Below, one piece after another: positions 1-10,732 of a stretch of DNA of 64,000 nucleotides; within the stretch, counting starts at the first letter, position 1; each line of letters opens with the position of its first letter. A program made the position numbers and the translations under genes. Origin of the DNA: Shinisaurus crocodilurus (taxonomy: Eukaryota; Chordata; Lepidosauria; Squamata; Shinisauridae); NCBI GenBank assembly GCA_021292165.1, contig CM037888.1:30431140-30495139 (forward strand), read 5' to 3'. The notes beneath the pieces are model-generated. The model was not told the DNA's origin. It saw only the letters and a list, made by a program, of their open reading frames with translations, and did not search any database.

Positions 1-1040
1 GAGCATCCACTGCTGGAAGGCAAATGCTGGATGAGAAAAACACTGGGTCCGACCCACTAGACAGTCTTCTTCTGTTCCTGTAATCCTCATTGTGTGGGTA
101 AAAGTAGGGAATGGGTGTGCGCGCGCGTGTGTGACCATTAGAAAAGATAAGTTCTTCTGAATAATCTCTCCTGAAGAACCAGGCGCTGTTGGCCTTTGCT
201 TCTGCTAAATGACAATGAAAGCCCCCTATATGCAATTTCTTGCCTACAGATTGTAGAACTAAAACAATCAGTTGAATATAATTAGGATTCGCTGAAAATG
301 CAAACCGGAACGTATGCGCTGGGAAATATGGGTTGCAACACAGCACCACATCCTGCTCACACATCACCGTCACAAATGTTCTGTTGTCACTGCTGCCAGA
401 TTTCAGACTTCTGTGCCTGCTGCTAATTTCACGACCATCCTCTCCCATTCTGCAATGGCCCAGAACTGTTGTGGCCATTTTAACACATGCTTATTTTTTC
501 CCTCTCGTCCCAAAGCTCGGGTTTCCTTGGAAACATGGGCAAGAGGAATAGTGGGGCTTGGCTAATGGGGTGATTTCAGCAGACCGGCCATACGCTCCTC
601 TCGGTGCTGCAGATTCAATATATCTGCAGAAATTACACCCCCCCCCTCCCAAGTCATCAAAGGTTGAGGGATGAGTTTCGGGGCAGGGCGGGGCCTAGGT
701 GGCTAAGCCGTGTCAAGCCCTGGATTTAGCCCGGACAGATGGCACAAAGGCAGGATTATGCAATTTTCCAGAGCTGCCCGTTCCATTTGGCATTAGCCTG
801 CTGGGAATGAGGGGATGGAGCAGCTCGGAGCCCTGGCAGCCGACGACAAGCATCACTAAGCATCTGGGGGCTGGCAAGAACCAGGTCACATCTGGGTCAG
901 AAACCGTAGGGCAGAAGTGTTCCGCTTTCCGATTATGGACAAAGCAACCCAGGAACAATGGATGGGCTACAAGAGAGGTGGCCGTCTTGATCTGGCATAT
1001 ATTTAAAGACCGGCTCAACATTTCCATGCAAAATGGGAAA
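1..1040. other. Intronic sequence, no gene seen
   Basis: No exon or clear repeat recognised. Contains a short alternating GT/GC run near 117-133 and a C-rich run near 639. The 700-1030 part is non-repetitive by eye. Confidence 0.5.
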
Positions 1041-1042
1041 GA

Positions 1043-1228
1043 GAGCCAGCGTGGCGTAGTGGTGAGAGTGCTGGACTGGGACTTGGGAGATCTGGGTTCT
1101 AGTCCCCACTCGGCCGTGAAGCTCACTGGGTGACCTTGGGGCAGTCACTGACTCTCACGTAAGCTGCCTTGGGCTCCTTTCAAGTGAGGGAAAAGGCAGG
1201 ATATAAATGTAATAACAACAACAACAAC
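1043..1228 (+). repeat. SINE-A (tRNA-derived, Sauria/Squam1-like)
   Basis: Begins GAGCCAGCGTGGCGTAG, with a tRNA-like A box (TGGCGTAGTGG) and B box (GGTTCTAGTCC), and continues through the CTCACTGGGTGACCTTGGG body. It lacks the usual CCTACCTCACAGGGTTGTTG segment and ends in ATATAAATGTAATAACAAC. A 21-22 bp CAACAACAACATAAGGG unit is duplicated just after the tail. Confidence 0.85.
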
Positions 1229-1501
1229 ATAAGGGCAACAACAACAACATAAGGGCAAGTGCCAGGGATGGAATTGCGATGACACGGCCCTTTACACTTT
1301 AGGACCAGGCGCATAAACCCTTCTCATCCCAAGCATCAACACTTAAAAACCTGAGGGGAGGGTCAAATGAAACCTTTCCCCTACTAATGAGGGAAAAGAT
1401 TAATACTGGATATTAAGGATCTATTTTTAAATTTATGATGCTGTGGGTACAAAGGTGTGTGTGTGTAGATTTAAAAGTAAAGCAGGTTAATAACGCCAAG
1501 C

Positions 1502-1904
1502 TGACACGTAGGATTTGGGTAGCAAACAAAATAAAAATAAGTTTATTTTAATTATCAACATCTTAGTTCCAGAAAATAAACCTGCCTACACCAAACACTT
1601 TGTAACTAACCTAACTCTGAACTCTCCCCACACACTACAAACACTCTCCCATATCACACTAACTCCAACCACCTAAAACTCTCTAACTCAACTCCCAACT
1701 CAACACTCCCATAACACTCAACTAACTCAACTAACACTCTACTTCTTGAACTCGACTCGACTAACTCTGACCTCACTCACACACTCCTTATATACTCCTC
1801 CCCCCCACCCTTTCCAAGACATCACAAACCACACCCACTCGGTTCAACATTCTGTACTCACTAAACATACACCAGGGAACTGAATTGTGGGGTTACGCCA
1901 CACA
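1502..1904 (-). mobile_element. Solo-LTR-like segment
   Basis: Read on the minus strand it starts TGTGGCGTAACCCC, has a TATA box (AGTATATAAGG), then about 200 bases of G/T-rich, nearly C-free sequence, a polyadenylation signal (AATAAA) and an end near ACGTGTCA. That order (TG, TATA, R-like region, AATAAA, CA) is typical of an LTR. No matching second LTR, internal genes or clean target duplication are visible. Confidence 0.55.
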
Positions 1905-2580
1905 GCGAGCAGTATCCAACCTGCCCACATAGCAGTGGGACCCGTCACTAGCACAATGGGGAGCTAGTGGTTCTAACCAAAAGCAACCCAAAAGCAACCC
2001 AAAAGTGAGTGGGAAACACTCACTTCCAGAACAGGGCAGGTCAGCAAAGCTTGCAGAAGGAAGCTCTGCGGGCCTGTCCCAATCCGGAAACAACTGTTTC
2101 CGCTTGTTTCTGGGGTTGCTATCTGAACTGCTAGCCCTCCGTTGCGTGAGTGGTGGGACACGCTTCTGAAACAGAGCAGGAGTGCGACGGCAGTACTGGA
2201 TGCTGCCCAGTAACTGTAATGCAGATAAAGTGTATTTTTCTGTACACACTTTTATTTCAGGTGTTTTCGGGGTGGGTGGGGGTGAGGGGATGCCCTATTA
2301 AGAAATCAAAACCCCAGGGCGATTTACAGTTAAAACTTGGATCTATTTAAAAACTTTTAAATTGTTTAAATAAATCTTTAAACTGGGAAGCTTTTCCTAA
2401 TGTTTAGCCAAAATCTGTTTCCCTGCAACTTTCAACCACTGGTTCTAGACCTGCCCTCTGGAGCAACAGAGAAGAATTCTACTCCATCATCTGCATGGCA
2501 TCTACATTCCCTCTCCCTTTTCTTTCTTCCCTCTAGTTCTTAAACTTCGCGCCCCAAACTACTGTCAAAACCGAGATTAT
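1905..2580. other. Intronic sequence, no gene seen
   Basis: An 11-bp unit (AAAAGCAACCC) is repeated in tandem near 1978-2005. The remainder is apparently single-copy; 2340-2400 is AT-rich. Confidence 0.45.
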
Positions 2581-2589
2581 TAGGGCTGC

Positions 2590-2672
2590 AGCCGTATGGC
2601 CACTAAGCTGGAAGCAGGCCCTGTTGAACTCAATGGGACTTACTTCTGACTGTTAAACTCGTAGGGTTTAAA
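2590..2672. repeat. Squamate palindromic repeat fragment
   Basis: Carries the ACTCAATGGGACTTACTTCTG motif, which I recognise as frequent in lizard and snake DNA and is normally part of a short inverted repeat. Only half is recognisable here. Confidence 0.5.
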
Positions 2673-3129
2673 TTGGGTGCCCCATGGCCTCGGGATGGGG
2701 CCTAATCCAGTGAGCTACCTAGGACGGTGTGTGCTCAGGCCTCACTCTTCAGAGGCTCCAAAGGGAACCGGGGCATGCAATATTGTCGACTGTGATTGGC
2801 AGGCAGAAGAGAGCCTCTGCGTTGGCCAGGCTGGTGCCAATACGAAAAGCCTGGCTTCCTTCTGCCCACGTCTGGTCAGTGGTGCAGGGACTCTGGATCT
2901 GGCCCACAGCTGCAATCCTACGCACTGGTCTCAGAGATGCTGGGCCAGAGAATAAGAAGCACACACGCCAGCCATAGATCTGAGTGTGGTCACCCACGGC
3001 CTGCTCTCGGCTGCAAGCTCAGTCTGGGTTTTGTTGCTGTTACTCCGTCAAGTGCAAGGGCCCCTGCGGCAGCATGGCGATAATAAAACAGGCATCAAAA
3101 TAGATGCACAGAGATCAGAGCCGCCTTGC

Positions 3130-3250
3130 CCGCGTGGTGCCCCCCAGACGTGTTGCATCACCACTCCCATCATGCCAAGCCAGCATGGCCATTGGCTGGG
3201 AATGATGGGAGTTGCCGGCCAAGACATCTAGAGGCGGCCAGGCTGGGAAA
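3130..3250. mobile_element. Foldback hAT-like MITE (CCCAACCTGGTG family), diverged
   Basis: The inner arms ACTCCCATCATGCCAAGCCAGCATGG and its near complement (CATTGGCTGGGAATGATGGGAGT) form a hairpin, with a diverged CCCAGC-type outer end. Confidence 0.6.
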
Positions 3251-3253
3251 GGC

Positions 3254-4050
3254 TGGACCAGAGAAACCAAAGTGATGGGAGAAGGAGTACGCACCAACGC
3301 GACTTCTGCAGTTGTGAGAAGGCGAGTGGGCTGGCGTCGCTGCAAAACACACGTGGTCGGGAGACACCCGAGCGTAGCTGGCAGCTGCAGCACCAATTTA
3401 CAGCCTGCCCTAACCATAGGTCTCAGGGTAGGTAGCGACATTCTCCTTCTTCGATTCTGTTGGAGAACAAATCTCAGCTTTGTAGGCAGTGCATTCCCAA
3501 ATTGGGTTTCCACCCCAGGAATAATACAAAGATTTTAGGGGGAGGGGGAGAGGAGAAAAGGAAGGTTCCACTTGGTCCCAGAGCACCCCCTCGAGGGCTT
3601 CCCAGACACAAGAAGCTCTGCGAGAAATTTGCCTTGTCCTTCCATCCCTGTGGGAGTCAGCTGCCCCTCCCCACAGCAACAAACATTAATTCTCTTCCGT
3701 GGGGAGTAGGAGAATGCCCAAGGGGGGGAGATGGAATTGCAGACATTATGCCAGGCCTTTTGCAATCAGTCAGGATCTAATTTATTCTCAGGCACCATCT
3801 GGCATGTGTGTGAAACTGTCTCCATGTAAAGACCACCAGCCTTCGTGGGATGGGGGTTGGGGGGGGGGGCTAGGTGTGACAGATATCACAGAGCAACGAA
3901 GCGACCCTAAGGCTGTAAGGAAAGGGGGCCAGCCTTCTCCAGCACTGTCAGCTGTCGCCCTTCCAAAAGGAAATCTGGTTGGCACTGAAAAGCTGCTTGA
4001 CACACGGCAAGGAAACAGATGCAGAGCAAGCACAAAGAGTTGGAAACTTC
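3254..4050. other. Intronic sequence, no gene seen
   Basis: No exon or recognisable repeat. Short open frames on both strands look like chance. Poly-G runs lie near 3538-3553 and 3855-3869. Confidence 0.4.
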
Positions 4051-4098
4051 ACACACACAGACACACACACACACGCGCACGCGCGCGTGCGTGCGCGT
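4051..4098. repeat. (CA)n-(CG)n alternating tract
   Basis: Uninterrupted purine-pyrimidine alternation passing from CA to CG to GTGCG, a sequence class known to adopt Z-DNA readily. Confidence 0.85.
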
Positions 4099-4131
4099 CT
4101 GGAATCACAAGTTTCTCCTGGGCATCCTGAA

Positions 4132-4290
4132 AATCAGGCTTCCCCAAACTGGTGTGCTCCAGATGCGTTGGACTACAACTCCCACCACACCCAGCTGGCA
4201 TGGCCATTGGCTGGGGATGATGGGAGTTGTAGTCCAACCTGGAGGTTGCAGGGAGCTGCTGAAAATGCTCAAAATGGCTTTGGACATCCA
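4132..4290. mobile_element. Foldback hAT-like MITE (CCCAACCTGGTG family)
   Basis: Left arm TTGGACTACAACTCCCACC and right arm GGGAGTTGTAGTCCAACC flank a CAGCTGGCATGGCCATTGGCTGG loop region. The outer left end reads CTTCCCCAAACTGGTG. Confidence 0.75.
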
Positions 4291-4339
4291 TGCTCTAAGC
4301 ACAGAGAGAGATCCATGAACGGTAGGATCGGCCTATTCA

Positions 4340-4500
4340 TGGTTATTTATTTATTTGATTTGATCTGTACTCTGCCTTTCTACCAGGAAAATGGCACTCA
4401 AGGCGACTTACAGTCATATAGAAACTAAAAAGTTTTTTTAAAAAAAATAAAAATAAAAACTTGATTAAAACGATAATTTAAAAAATACATTAAAAACACA
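4340..4500 (-). repeat. LINE/SINE 3' end fragment
   Basis: Minus-strand reading gives a CCTTGAGTGCC...GGCAGAG...AAATAAATAAATAA tail of the L2/CR1-clade kind, followed by A-rich sequence. Confidence 0.45.
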
Positions 4501-4639
4501 CACACAATTCAGTGGAACCTACGTCATGGGATGCTCAGCGTGAGTCTACCTCTGAGTACCATATGTTGTGGGGGAAACAATCAGGGAGGGCTATTTATTT
4601 ATTTATTCACTTAATGTCCCGCTCATTAACTTCCCAGAG

Positions 4640-5242
4640 GCCTTTGGCTTGCCGGCTGTTTCTTGGATGCGGAACTAGACGGTTCTAGGTCCGCTCCAGC
4701 AAAGCCGCGCCTGCATTCTTCTTACGCCCCATGAACAGCCATGGTGCTGGGAGGGCAAGGCGGCAGCCTTCAGTAAAGGTTGTGTTTGAACCCACGTTTT
4801 TCTGGATGCCTTCCAGGCGCTTCCGCGGAAGGAGGAGCCCCCGAGAGCCGCGTGCATCGGGGCCGGACCCGGAAAGGAAAGGGGACTGGAGACTGCGGGA
4901 CAAGGAAGCCCGCCGCCCCGGCTTTTCATGTGCGGGAAAGATACGCCTGACGCTACAGCCATCCAAAATGAATCATTCCTTCCCTTTGAACGGAAATCCA
5001 TCTTGTTGGGACATCTGCTCCGTGGAAACTTGACTGCAAGGACCAGGCTGGTTGCGGTGCTCACCGCCAGCCAGTACGAGACACCCTGCAGGATCCCACC
5101 ACCACCACCACCGGTTCCTAAAGATACATTCAAAAGCCACGGTGAACTCAATCCAACCTTTGCACAATAATGCTGACAGGCCCGGAATGGAAAGGGGAAG
5201 GGAGGTTCTTGGGAGATTCATACCAGTGTTTGTGTGAGGAGC

Positions 5243-5245
<3 letters not shown>
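4640..5245. other. Intronic sequence with a CpG-containing core
   Basis: Between about 4800 and 4930 the sequence is CpG-rich, including CCGCGG and GGGGCCGGACCCGG. No splice-bounded exon was found on either strand. A (CCA)n stretch lies at 5097-5113. Confidence 0.35.

Positions 5246-5276
<31 letters not shown>
5246..5276. repeat. (GA)n microsatellite
   Basis: About 15 GA units. Confidence 0.95.
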
Positions 5277-5278
<2 letters not shown>

Positions 5279-5621
5279 AAAGAACGGGTGGCTTCAGCCA
5301 TTCAAAGGGAGTCCTATTCACATGCTGCTACTTTAGTCCGCAGGCAATGAAGATGACTGATCTCATCAAAGGCCAGGGGTCAGAGGCATGGACTGCAGCT
5401 GAACTTTCCAAGGTGCCATTAGGGAGAGAAACGAAAGGGCACAAGAACCCAATCCCTAGCCGAAAGGGATGAAGGCAACCTCCTCACCAGAACAGAGAAT
5501 GGAAATGGACACCCTGCCAAGCTGGGAAAACAAAGGGAGGAAAGGTTGCCGCAAACAGAGAGCAGGTGCATTAGAGGAGGCGGCTGGAGAGCAAATCTAT
5601 CGCGCTGACTCACTGGCAGGA

Positions 5622-5872
5622 GAGCCAGTGTGGCGTAATGGTTATAGAGTGTTGGACTGGGACTCGGGAGATCCGGGTTCTAGTCCCCACTCAGCCATGA
5701 AGCTCACTGGGTGACTTTGGGCCAGTCACTGACTCTCAGCCTAACCTACCTCACACAGGGTTGTTGTGAGGATAAGATGGGGAGGAGGAGGAGGAGGATT
5801 ATGTAAGCTGCCTTGGGTTCCTTGCAGGGAAAAAGGCGGGGTATAAATGTAACTAATAAAATAAATAAATTA
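5622..5872 (+). repeat. SINE-A, near full length
   Basis: Runs from GAGCCAGTGTGGCGTAATGG through an intact B box, the body, a GGAGGAGGAGG run and the CCTTGGGTTCC segment to a GGGTATAAATGTAAC/AATAAATAA tail. Confidence 0.92.
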
Positions 5873-6164
5873 GTGAGCCAAGTTATGTGCTAGAAGGACA
5901 GACAACGGGGTTGTGGACGGCATGGTGAGTATGCTGCTACCCCAAAAGAAAAGAAAAAGATCTTGTGCCCCCATGACTTCTGCAGCATGCATACAATATG
6001 CAAATTAACCACATTTGCCTGACTCCCTGATTTTGCATAACGATGTCACCTTTTGTATTTTGCATAATTTATTCTAATTTTGCAAGTCACGGAGTTCTGG
6101 AAGGCCCCACGGCTCCACTCCCACCCCCTGGAAATCTTATTCAGCCTCTCCCCTTCTAGCACTT

Positions 6165-6300
6165 CATAGATTTCATAGATCATAGAGTTGGAAGGGGCCT
6201 ACAAGGCCATCGAGTCCAACCCCCTGCTCAATGCAGGAAACTAGAGGAGGGGTCTCCCATCCCTGCTTAGCTTTCCACGCTCAGACAAGCTGAGCCCGCG
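6165..6300 (-). repeat. 5S-rRNA-derived SINE with CR1-type tail
   Basis: On the minus strand the 5S-like head (CTTGTCTGAGCGTGGAAAGC, TAAGCAGGGATGGGAGACC) is shortened by a deletion that removes most of the middle of the 5S region. It is followed by the CR1-style tail CGATGGCCTTGTAGGCCCC and CTATGATCTATG. Confidence 0.8.
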
Positions 6301-6697
6301 TGAGCCACTTGAAACATCACGATATGCTTTGAAGCCTACCTTTCTAGCCATAAGGACTAGAAAACTGATATTTTTAAAAAGGGGACACCAGACTTTCAGG
6401 AAGCCATTCTGCAGCCAGTCCCCAAATCCTAGAGGCTTTCTGCAGTCATGTGCCTCCACTTGGAACCAAGTATTGACCTGAGATGATCCAGGATGAGTTG
6501 GTGGGCCTGAGATATCCCTCGTCACATAATGAGACGCGGGCAATGAAAGAAAGGATTTGTAAGGCTGAATTCTCCAGGGAAGACCCCTCGGAAAACGCAC
6601 AGTTCCATATCCGGCAAAGCCACAGTGCCATGACAGAAATGCACCAAAAGCACAAAAAGGAATTGTGGGAGGAAACTGGTAATGATCCAGGAGCATA

Positions 6698-7150
6698 ATC
6701 GCAAGGAGCGCCTCCAGCAACATCAAGTAGGCCGCTCAACAAGATCCGCCACGGACGGCCTTCTCCCTGTCCCATCAGCCAGAGAAACCAGAGTGGCGGA
6801 AGCTCAGCAGAGAGGGGGCATGGCGGAGGTCACTAGGGAGAGAGTTCCACAGTATGGGGGCCGCCACAGAAAAGGCCCTCTTCCTTGTCCGCACCAGTCT
6901 AGCTGCTCTGGTTGAAGGGACAAGGAGAAGGCTATCTGTGGCAGATCTTGTTGAGCGGCCTACTTGGTGTTGCTGGAGATGCTCCTTGAGATAAACTGGA
7001 CCGGAGCCGTATAGGGTTTTAAAGGTCAAAACCAACACCTTGAATTTGGCTCAGCAAGCAACTGGTAGCCAGTGCAGCTCCTTCAGCACCGGAGTGATGT
7101 GATCCCGCCAGCGGCTGCCTTTAACCAGGTGAGCCGCCGCGTTCTGTACC
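6698..7150 (-). repeat. L2-like LINE 3' region arranged as an inverted duplication
   Basis: On the minus strand, 6810-7050 reads as the C-terminus of a non-LTR reverse transcriptase (FSVAAPILWNSLPSDLRHAP). At 6703-6796 the segment beginning GCGCCTCCAGCAACATCAAG appears in the opposite direction, so about 95 bp are duplicated head to head. Other copies at 20.5, 33.3 and 55.7 kb lack this arrangement. Confidence 0.8.
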
Positions 7151-7302
7151 ATTTTATCCTCACAAGCCTGTGAGGTAGGTTAGGCTGAGAGTCAGTGACT
7201 GGCCCAAAGTCACCCAGTGAGCTTCATGGCCGAGCGGGGACTAGCACCCGGATCTCCCGAGTCCCGGTCCAACACTCTCACCACTACACCACACTGGCAC
7301 AC
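7151..7302 (-). repeat. SINE-A, 3'-truncated
   Basis: Reverse orientation of the tRNA-related head and central body, with GGTGCTAGTCC at the B-box position. The AATAAA tail is absent and the copy abuts the LINE fragment to its left. Confidence 0.85.
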
Positions 7303-7367
7303 TTCGCTGGTATAAAGTCACCCCAGATGTGCTGAGCATTACGCCGGAGAGATGAGGTGGGAGGGGC

Positions 7368-7702
7368 CGTGGCCCCGTGGCAGAGCCCCCGCTCCGCGTG
7401 CAGAAGGCCCCAGGTTGAATCCCCGGCATCTCCAGGTAGGGCTAGGAATGATCCCTGCCTGGAACCCTGCAGAGCCGTTGCTGCCGGTCAGCGTCGACAA
7501 TACTAGGCTAGCCCAGTGTTCTCCAACCTTGGGTCCCCAGATGTTTTTGGCCTACAACTCCCAGCATGCCCCAGCCAGCGTAGCTGGCTGGGGCATGCTA
7601 GGAGTTGTAGGCCAAAAACATCTGGGGACCCAAGGTTGGAGAACGCTGGGCTGGATGGACCCAGGGTCTGACTCAGGATGAGGCAGCTTCCGATGTTCCT
7701 AT
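7368..7702 (+). repeat. SINE-B (tRNA-Ala-like), interrupted
   Basis: The head (GGCAGAGCCCCCGCTCCGCGTGCAGAAGG with the B box GGTTGAATCCC) and the tail (ATGGACCCAGGGTCTGACTC to GATGTTCCT) belong to one element. They are separated by the foldback at 7514-7648. Confidence 0.85.
7514..7648. mobile_element. hAT-type foldback MITE (CAGTGTTC family), copy 1
   Basis: Almost the whole element is one hairpin, from CAGTGTTCTCCAACC to its complement GGTTGGAGAACGCTG. It sits inside a SINE-B copy. The flanks GGCTAGCC and GGCTGGAT resemble a decayed 8-bp duplication of the expected SINE sequence GGCTAGAT. Confidence 0.9.
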
Positions 7703-8048
7703 TACCCGTGCTTGACAACCCCTGTGGTTTTGCAGCCCCGGGGGCAAGCAGCAACATCAGGAGGTTTGTCGTGCCTCTGATGGGCCACCTTGGATGGCTG
7801 AGGGGGCTGCGTTTGGCTTGGTGGGACCCCGAGTTACACAAGGCCTGCTGGATCAGCTTACCCTTGGCCAACCCAAAAAAGGAAGCCTTAAGGCTGAAGC
7901 ACACACAGCGTGACGCTCATAGGTGGATTTCCTGACTTCTGGGTATTAAAGTCGCCACAGGCACTGTGGTTTTTTACCTGCATCGTGCCTGTATTTCCCC
8001 CCCCCCCCTTTCCTGCTGTGGGGCAAAAGTAGCTGGGCTGTTAAAATG

Positions 8049-8133
8049 GCATGATGGAGGAGGAGGAGGATTATGTAAACCGCCTTGGGCTCCTTGCAGG
8101 AAAAAAGGCAGGGTATAAATATAATAAATAAGC
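8049..8133 (+). repeat. SINE-A 3' end only
   Basis: GGAGGAGGAGGATTATGTAA, CCGCCTTGGGCTCCTTGC and a TATAAATATAATAAATAA tail. The tRNA head is missing. Confidence 0.8.
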
Positions 8134-8995
8134 ACCGCCTCTACCGACACCACCGTTCTCAGCAGCATCAGAGCGCCTCGCAGCTGCATTACAGCAAAAG
8201 CAAACCCATTGGGGGGTTCAGTCATGGATCTTCTGCCTCATGCATGGTTTGGCCCTGAAAATGGTTATGGGGACAGCTCAGGCTGGGGTTTTGGCAAGCC
8301 TCCATGGGGAAAGAACTTTATTGCCCCTGATACAATGTTTTTTCTTTTCTTTTTCTTTTCCCCCTACCATGTGTCATTCCCAGAAAAATGATCACTGAGA
8401 TAATATTGCAATCAATCAGCAAACAATACAACCTGGGATGGTTCACTTTCCCCCTTTCCTTTTATTTTATTTTTTTTAATCAACAAAAAAGGAAATCCTT
8501 TAGGGGCATTCAGTCTTTTTATTACTATATGATGAGTTTTAATCCAAATGAAATTTTCAGGGGGGAAAGCATGTAATCTAATTAAGAGGCTCACGCTGGA
8601 GTTTAGCTGGACTCATTACTGCAAGATAAGAGATCCCATCATTACATAGACAAATATATTTTTTTCCCCAAGTGCAATTGGCAGATACGTCCGAAGGCCA
8701 CATTGCAAACCAATTCTGCCTGGAACTAAGTGGGTTACGGCATTTAGTCATGCACGCAAGAATGAAACAAAGCGATGGAGAGAAGAGAGAGAGAGAGAGA
8801 GAGCGCGCGCACCTCAAAGTGGAAATGCTGGCTTCATTTCTACAATTCTTCCATTCTAACATCCTTCATCCCCCCCTTCCCCAAAACTCTTTAAATGGCT
8901 TTGCTCAGTTTCATGGATTTAGAAATTACTGACAGCACGGGATAGATTACAGGAAGCTTCCTTGCTGTGAATCACACCGTTAGCTCCTCTAGGAC
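8134..8995. other. Repeat-poor, AT-rich intronic stretch
   Basis: No exon found. From about 8380 to 8720 the sequence is AT-rich and apparently single-copy, including CTAATTAAGAGGC. A GA-rich microsatellite lies at 8778-8810. It is a candidate conserved non-coding element, judged only by repeat absence. Confidence 0.35.
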
Positions 8996-9145
8996 AGTTG
9001 TTTTCAAACTGTGTTCCGCAAAACCCTGCGGTTCCTCGGAAGCTTATTAAGGGGCTCTTCCATGAAAACATCATTCACGGAGGACAAGCTTCCCTTCTGC
9101 TACCAATCATTCCTGCAGGGGATTCCCGGGTGTGTCCCAGGGCTG

Positions 9146-9234
9146 GGCTCTCCGACCTTGGGTCCCCAGATGTTGCTGGACTACAGCTCCCAGAATCCCA
9201 GCAACATCTGGGGACCCAAGGTTGGAGAGCCCTG
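9146..9234. mobile_element. Short foldback MITE, related to the CAGTGTTC family
   Basis: Arms CTCCGACCTTGGGTCCCCAG and its complement enclose a short core, TTGCTGGACTACAGCTCCCA. The TTGGGTCCCCAGATGTT segment is shared with the longer family. Confidence 0.8.
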
Positions 9235-9264
9235 TCCCAGGGGGTTCTCCCAGTTCACCACGGA

Positions 9265-9316
9265 GGTGTGTGTGTGTGCGCGTGCGCGCGCATGTCAAAG
9301 CGCGCACACACACATG
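9265..9316. repeat. (GT)n-(GC)n-(AC)n inverted alternating tract
   Basis: GTGTGTGTGCGCGTGCGCGCGC is followed nine bases later by GCGCGCACACACACATG, so the tract is both alternating purine-pyrimidine and palindromic. Confidence 0.85.
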
Positions 9317-9363
9317 TCTATGAGGCCAATAGACTCTGCGTGAGCTGACTAGATGTCCTAAAA

Positions 9364-9493
9364 CAGCCTTCCCCAACCTGATGCCCTCTTTTGGAGCACA
9401 ATTCCCATCATGCCCAGCCACGCTGACTAGGTGGGGACGATGGGAGTTGTAGTCCAACACATCCTAAAAGGGTCATCAGGTTGGGGAAAGCTG
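9364..9493. mobile_element. Foldback hAT-like MITE (CCCAACCTGGTG family)
   Basis: Ends CAGCCTTCCCCAACCTGATG and its complement CATCAGGTTGGGGAAAGCTG; the inner arms carry CAATTCCCATCATGCCCAGCC. Confidence 0.85.
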
Positions 9494-9608
9494 CCCTGGA
9501 ACATGCTCCACGGTTATCTGTAAGAAACAGACGTCCTGTGTCAGATATCTTGGCAGACAAGGAGCTGTGGAAAATGTCCTCTGAAGGCAAAAAGTTCTAA
9601 AACTGTGT

Positions 9609-9842
9609 GCACAGCCAGTGTGGGGTAGTGGTTGAAGTTTGGGATTAGGACTGGGTAGACTTCGGTTCAAATTCCCAGCCACTCATGAAGCCCTGTTGTG
9701 TCCTCTCCAAGCTTAATCTACCTGACAGGGCTGTTGTGAGGGCAAAATGCAGGTGTGTGTGTGTGTGTGTGTGTGTGTAACATATATGCTGCCCTAAGCT
9801 CCTGGGAGGAGCAATGGGATATAAATGAAATAAATATAAACC
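9609..9842 (+). repeat. SINE-A, old diverged copy with a (GT)n expansion
   Basis: The CAGCCAGTGTGGGGTAGTGG head and CAGGGCTGTTGTGAGGG body are recognisable. A (GT)13 run at 9753-9778 replaces the central linker, and the tail is GGGATATAAATGAAATAAA. Confidence 0.75.
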
Positions 9843-10424
9843 CACTGACTTAGCTCAATATTGTCTACTGTGACCAGTGGCTGAAGATCGGGGGCAGAGA
9901 GTGTCATGTTCTCTGGTCTCAATTCCCCCTCTGGCTCAGAGGAAGACTCAAGAGACGAGGAACAGTGAGCCATCACCCACTACTCCAGGACCTTCCAGGC
10001 CCCCGTTCTACTGGACTCCTCAGACTTGGAGGGTACTCCCTCAATGGAGTCGAGGGGAGAGACAAACCAGAGTTCCAGGTTCAGACAAAACACTAACCAA
10101 GCCAGGGACAGAAACAAAGACAGCTGTCAGAGGGGGCCAGAGTCAACAGCATGTCCAAGTCGGCCAGCCTTCATAAGGCCTCCGCGTGTTGCTGAGACAA
10201 CAGCTTTCCTTGGGTGAATTCCAGTCAGCGCGTGTGCCACAGTGATCTGTCCAAGGTCCTGACAGGCCTGGCCTGCTATTGATCTGCATAGCCTACTGTG
10301 ATCTGCATGGCCTGCTCCGCTGGATGTGACCCTGCCCCTCCAATAAGGGCCGCCGCTTCACCTCCGCCTCCCCTGGCAGCCTTGAGTCGAGCTAGGGGAG
10401 GACGGTGAGAGGCCTTTCTCAGCT

Positions 10425-10545
10425 GTGCTGGCTGATATCCTTTAGATGGGAGATTGCAGGGATTTGAGCCTGAGCTGTTCTGCAGGCAAAGCATGTGCTC
10501 TACCAGAGACCTACAGCCCCTCCCCAACCATTCCCCAAAGACAAG
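10425..10545 (-). repeat. SINE-B, 5' half
   Basis: Minus-strand reading gives GTAGAGCACATGCTTTGCCTGCAGAA and a TCAAATCCCTGC box-B-like element. Confidence 0.65.
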
Positions 10546-10565
10546 GAAGGCAGCATTAATAGAGA

Positions 10566-10732
10566 GAGCTGGTGTAGCCATAGTGACGAAGAGAGGGAGT
10601 GACAAATCAGGGTTTGAATCTCGCCTCTGCCCTGAACTTGCTAGCTGGCCTTAGGCAAGCTGCCCTCTCTCAGCCTCAGTCCTCCCCTCCCCCCTGCCTC
10701 CGCAATATGGGAGGGTAATAATGCTGGCTTGG
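10566..10732 (+). repeat. MIR (ancient CORE-SINE)
   Basis: The order GGGTTTGAATCTCGCCTCTGCC, CTTGCTAGCTGG, TTAGGCAAG, CTCAGCCTCAGT and GGGTAATAATGC matches the MIR consensus. The copy is heavily mutated, as expected of an amniote-wide relic. Confidence 0.75.
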
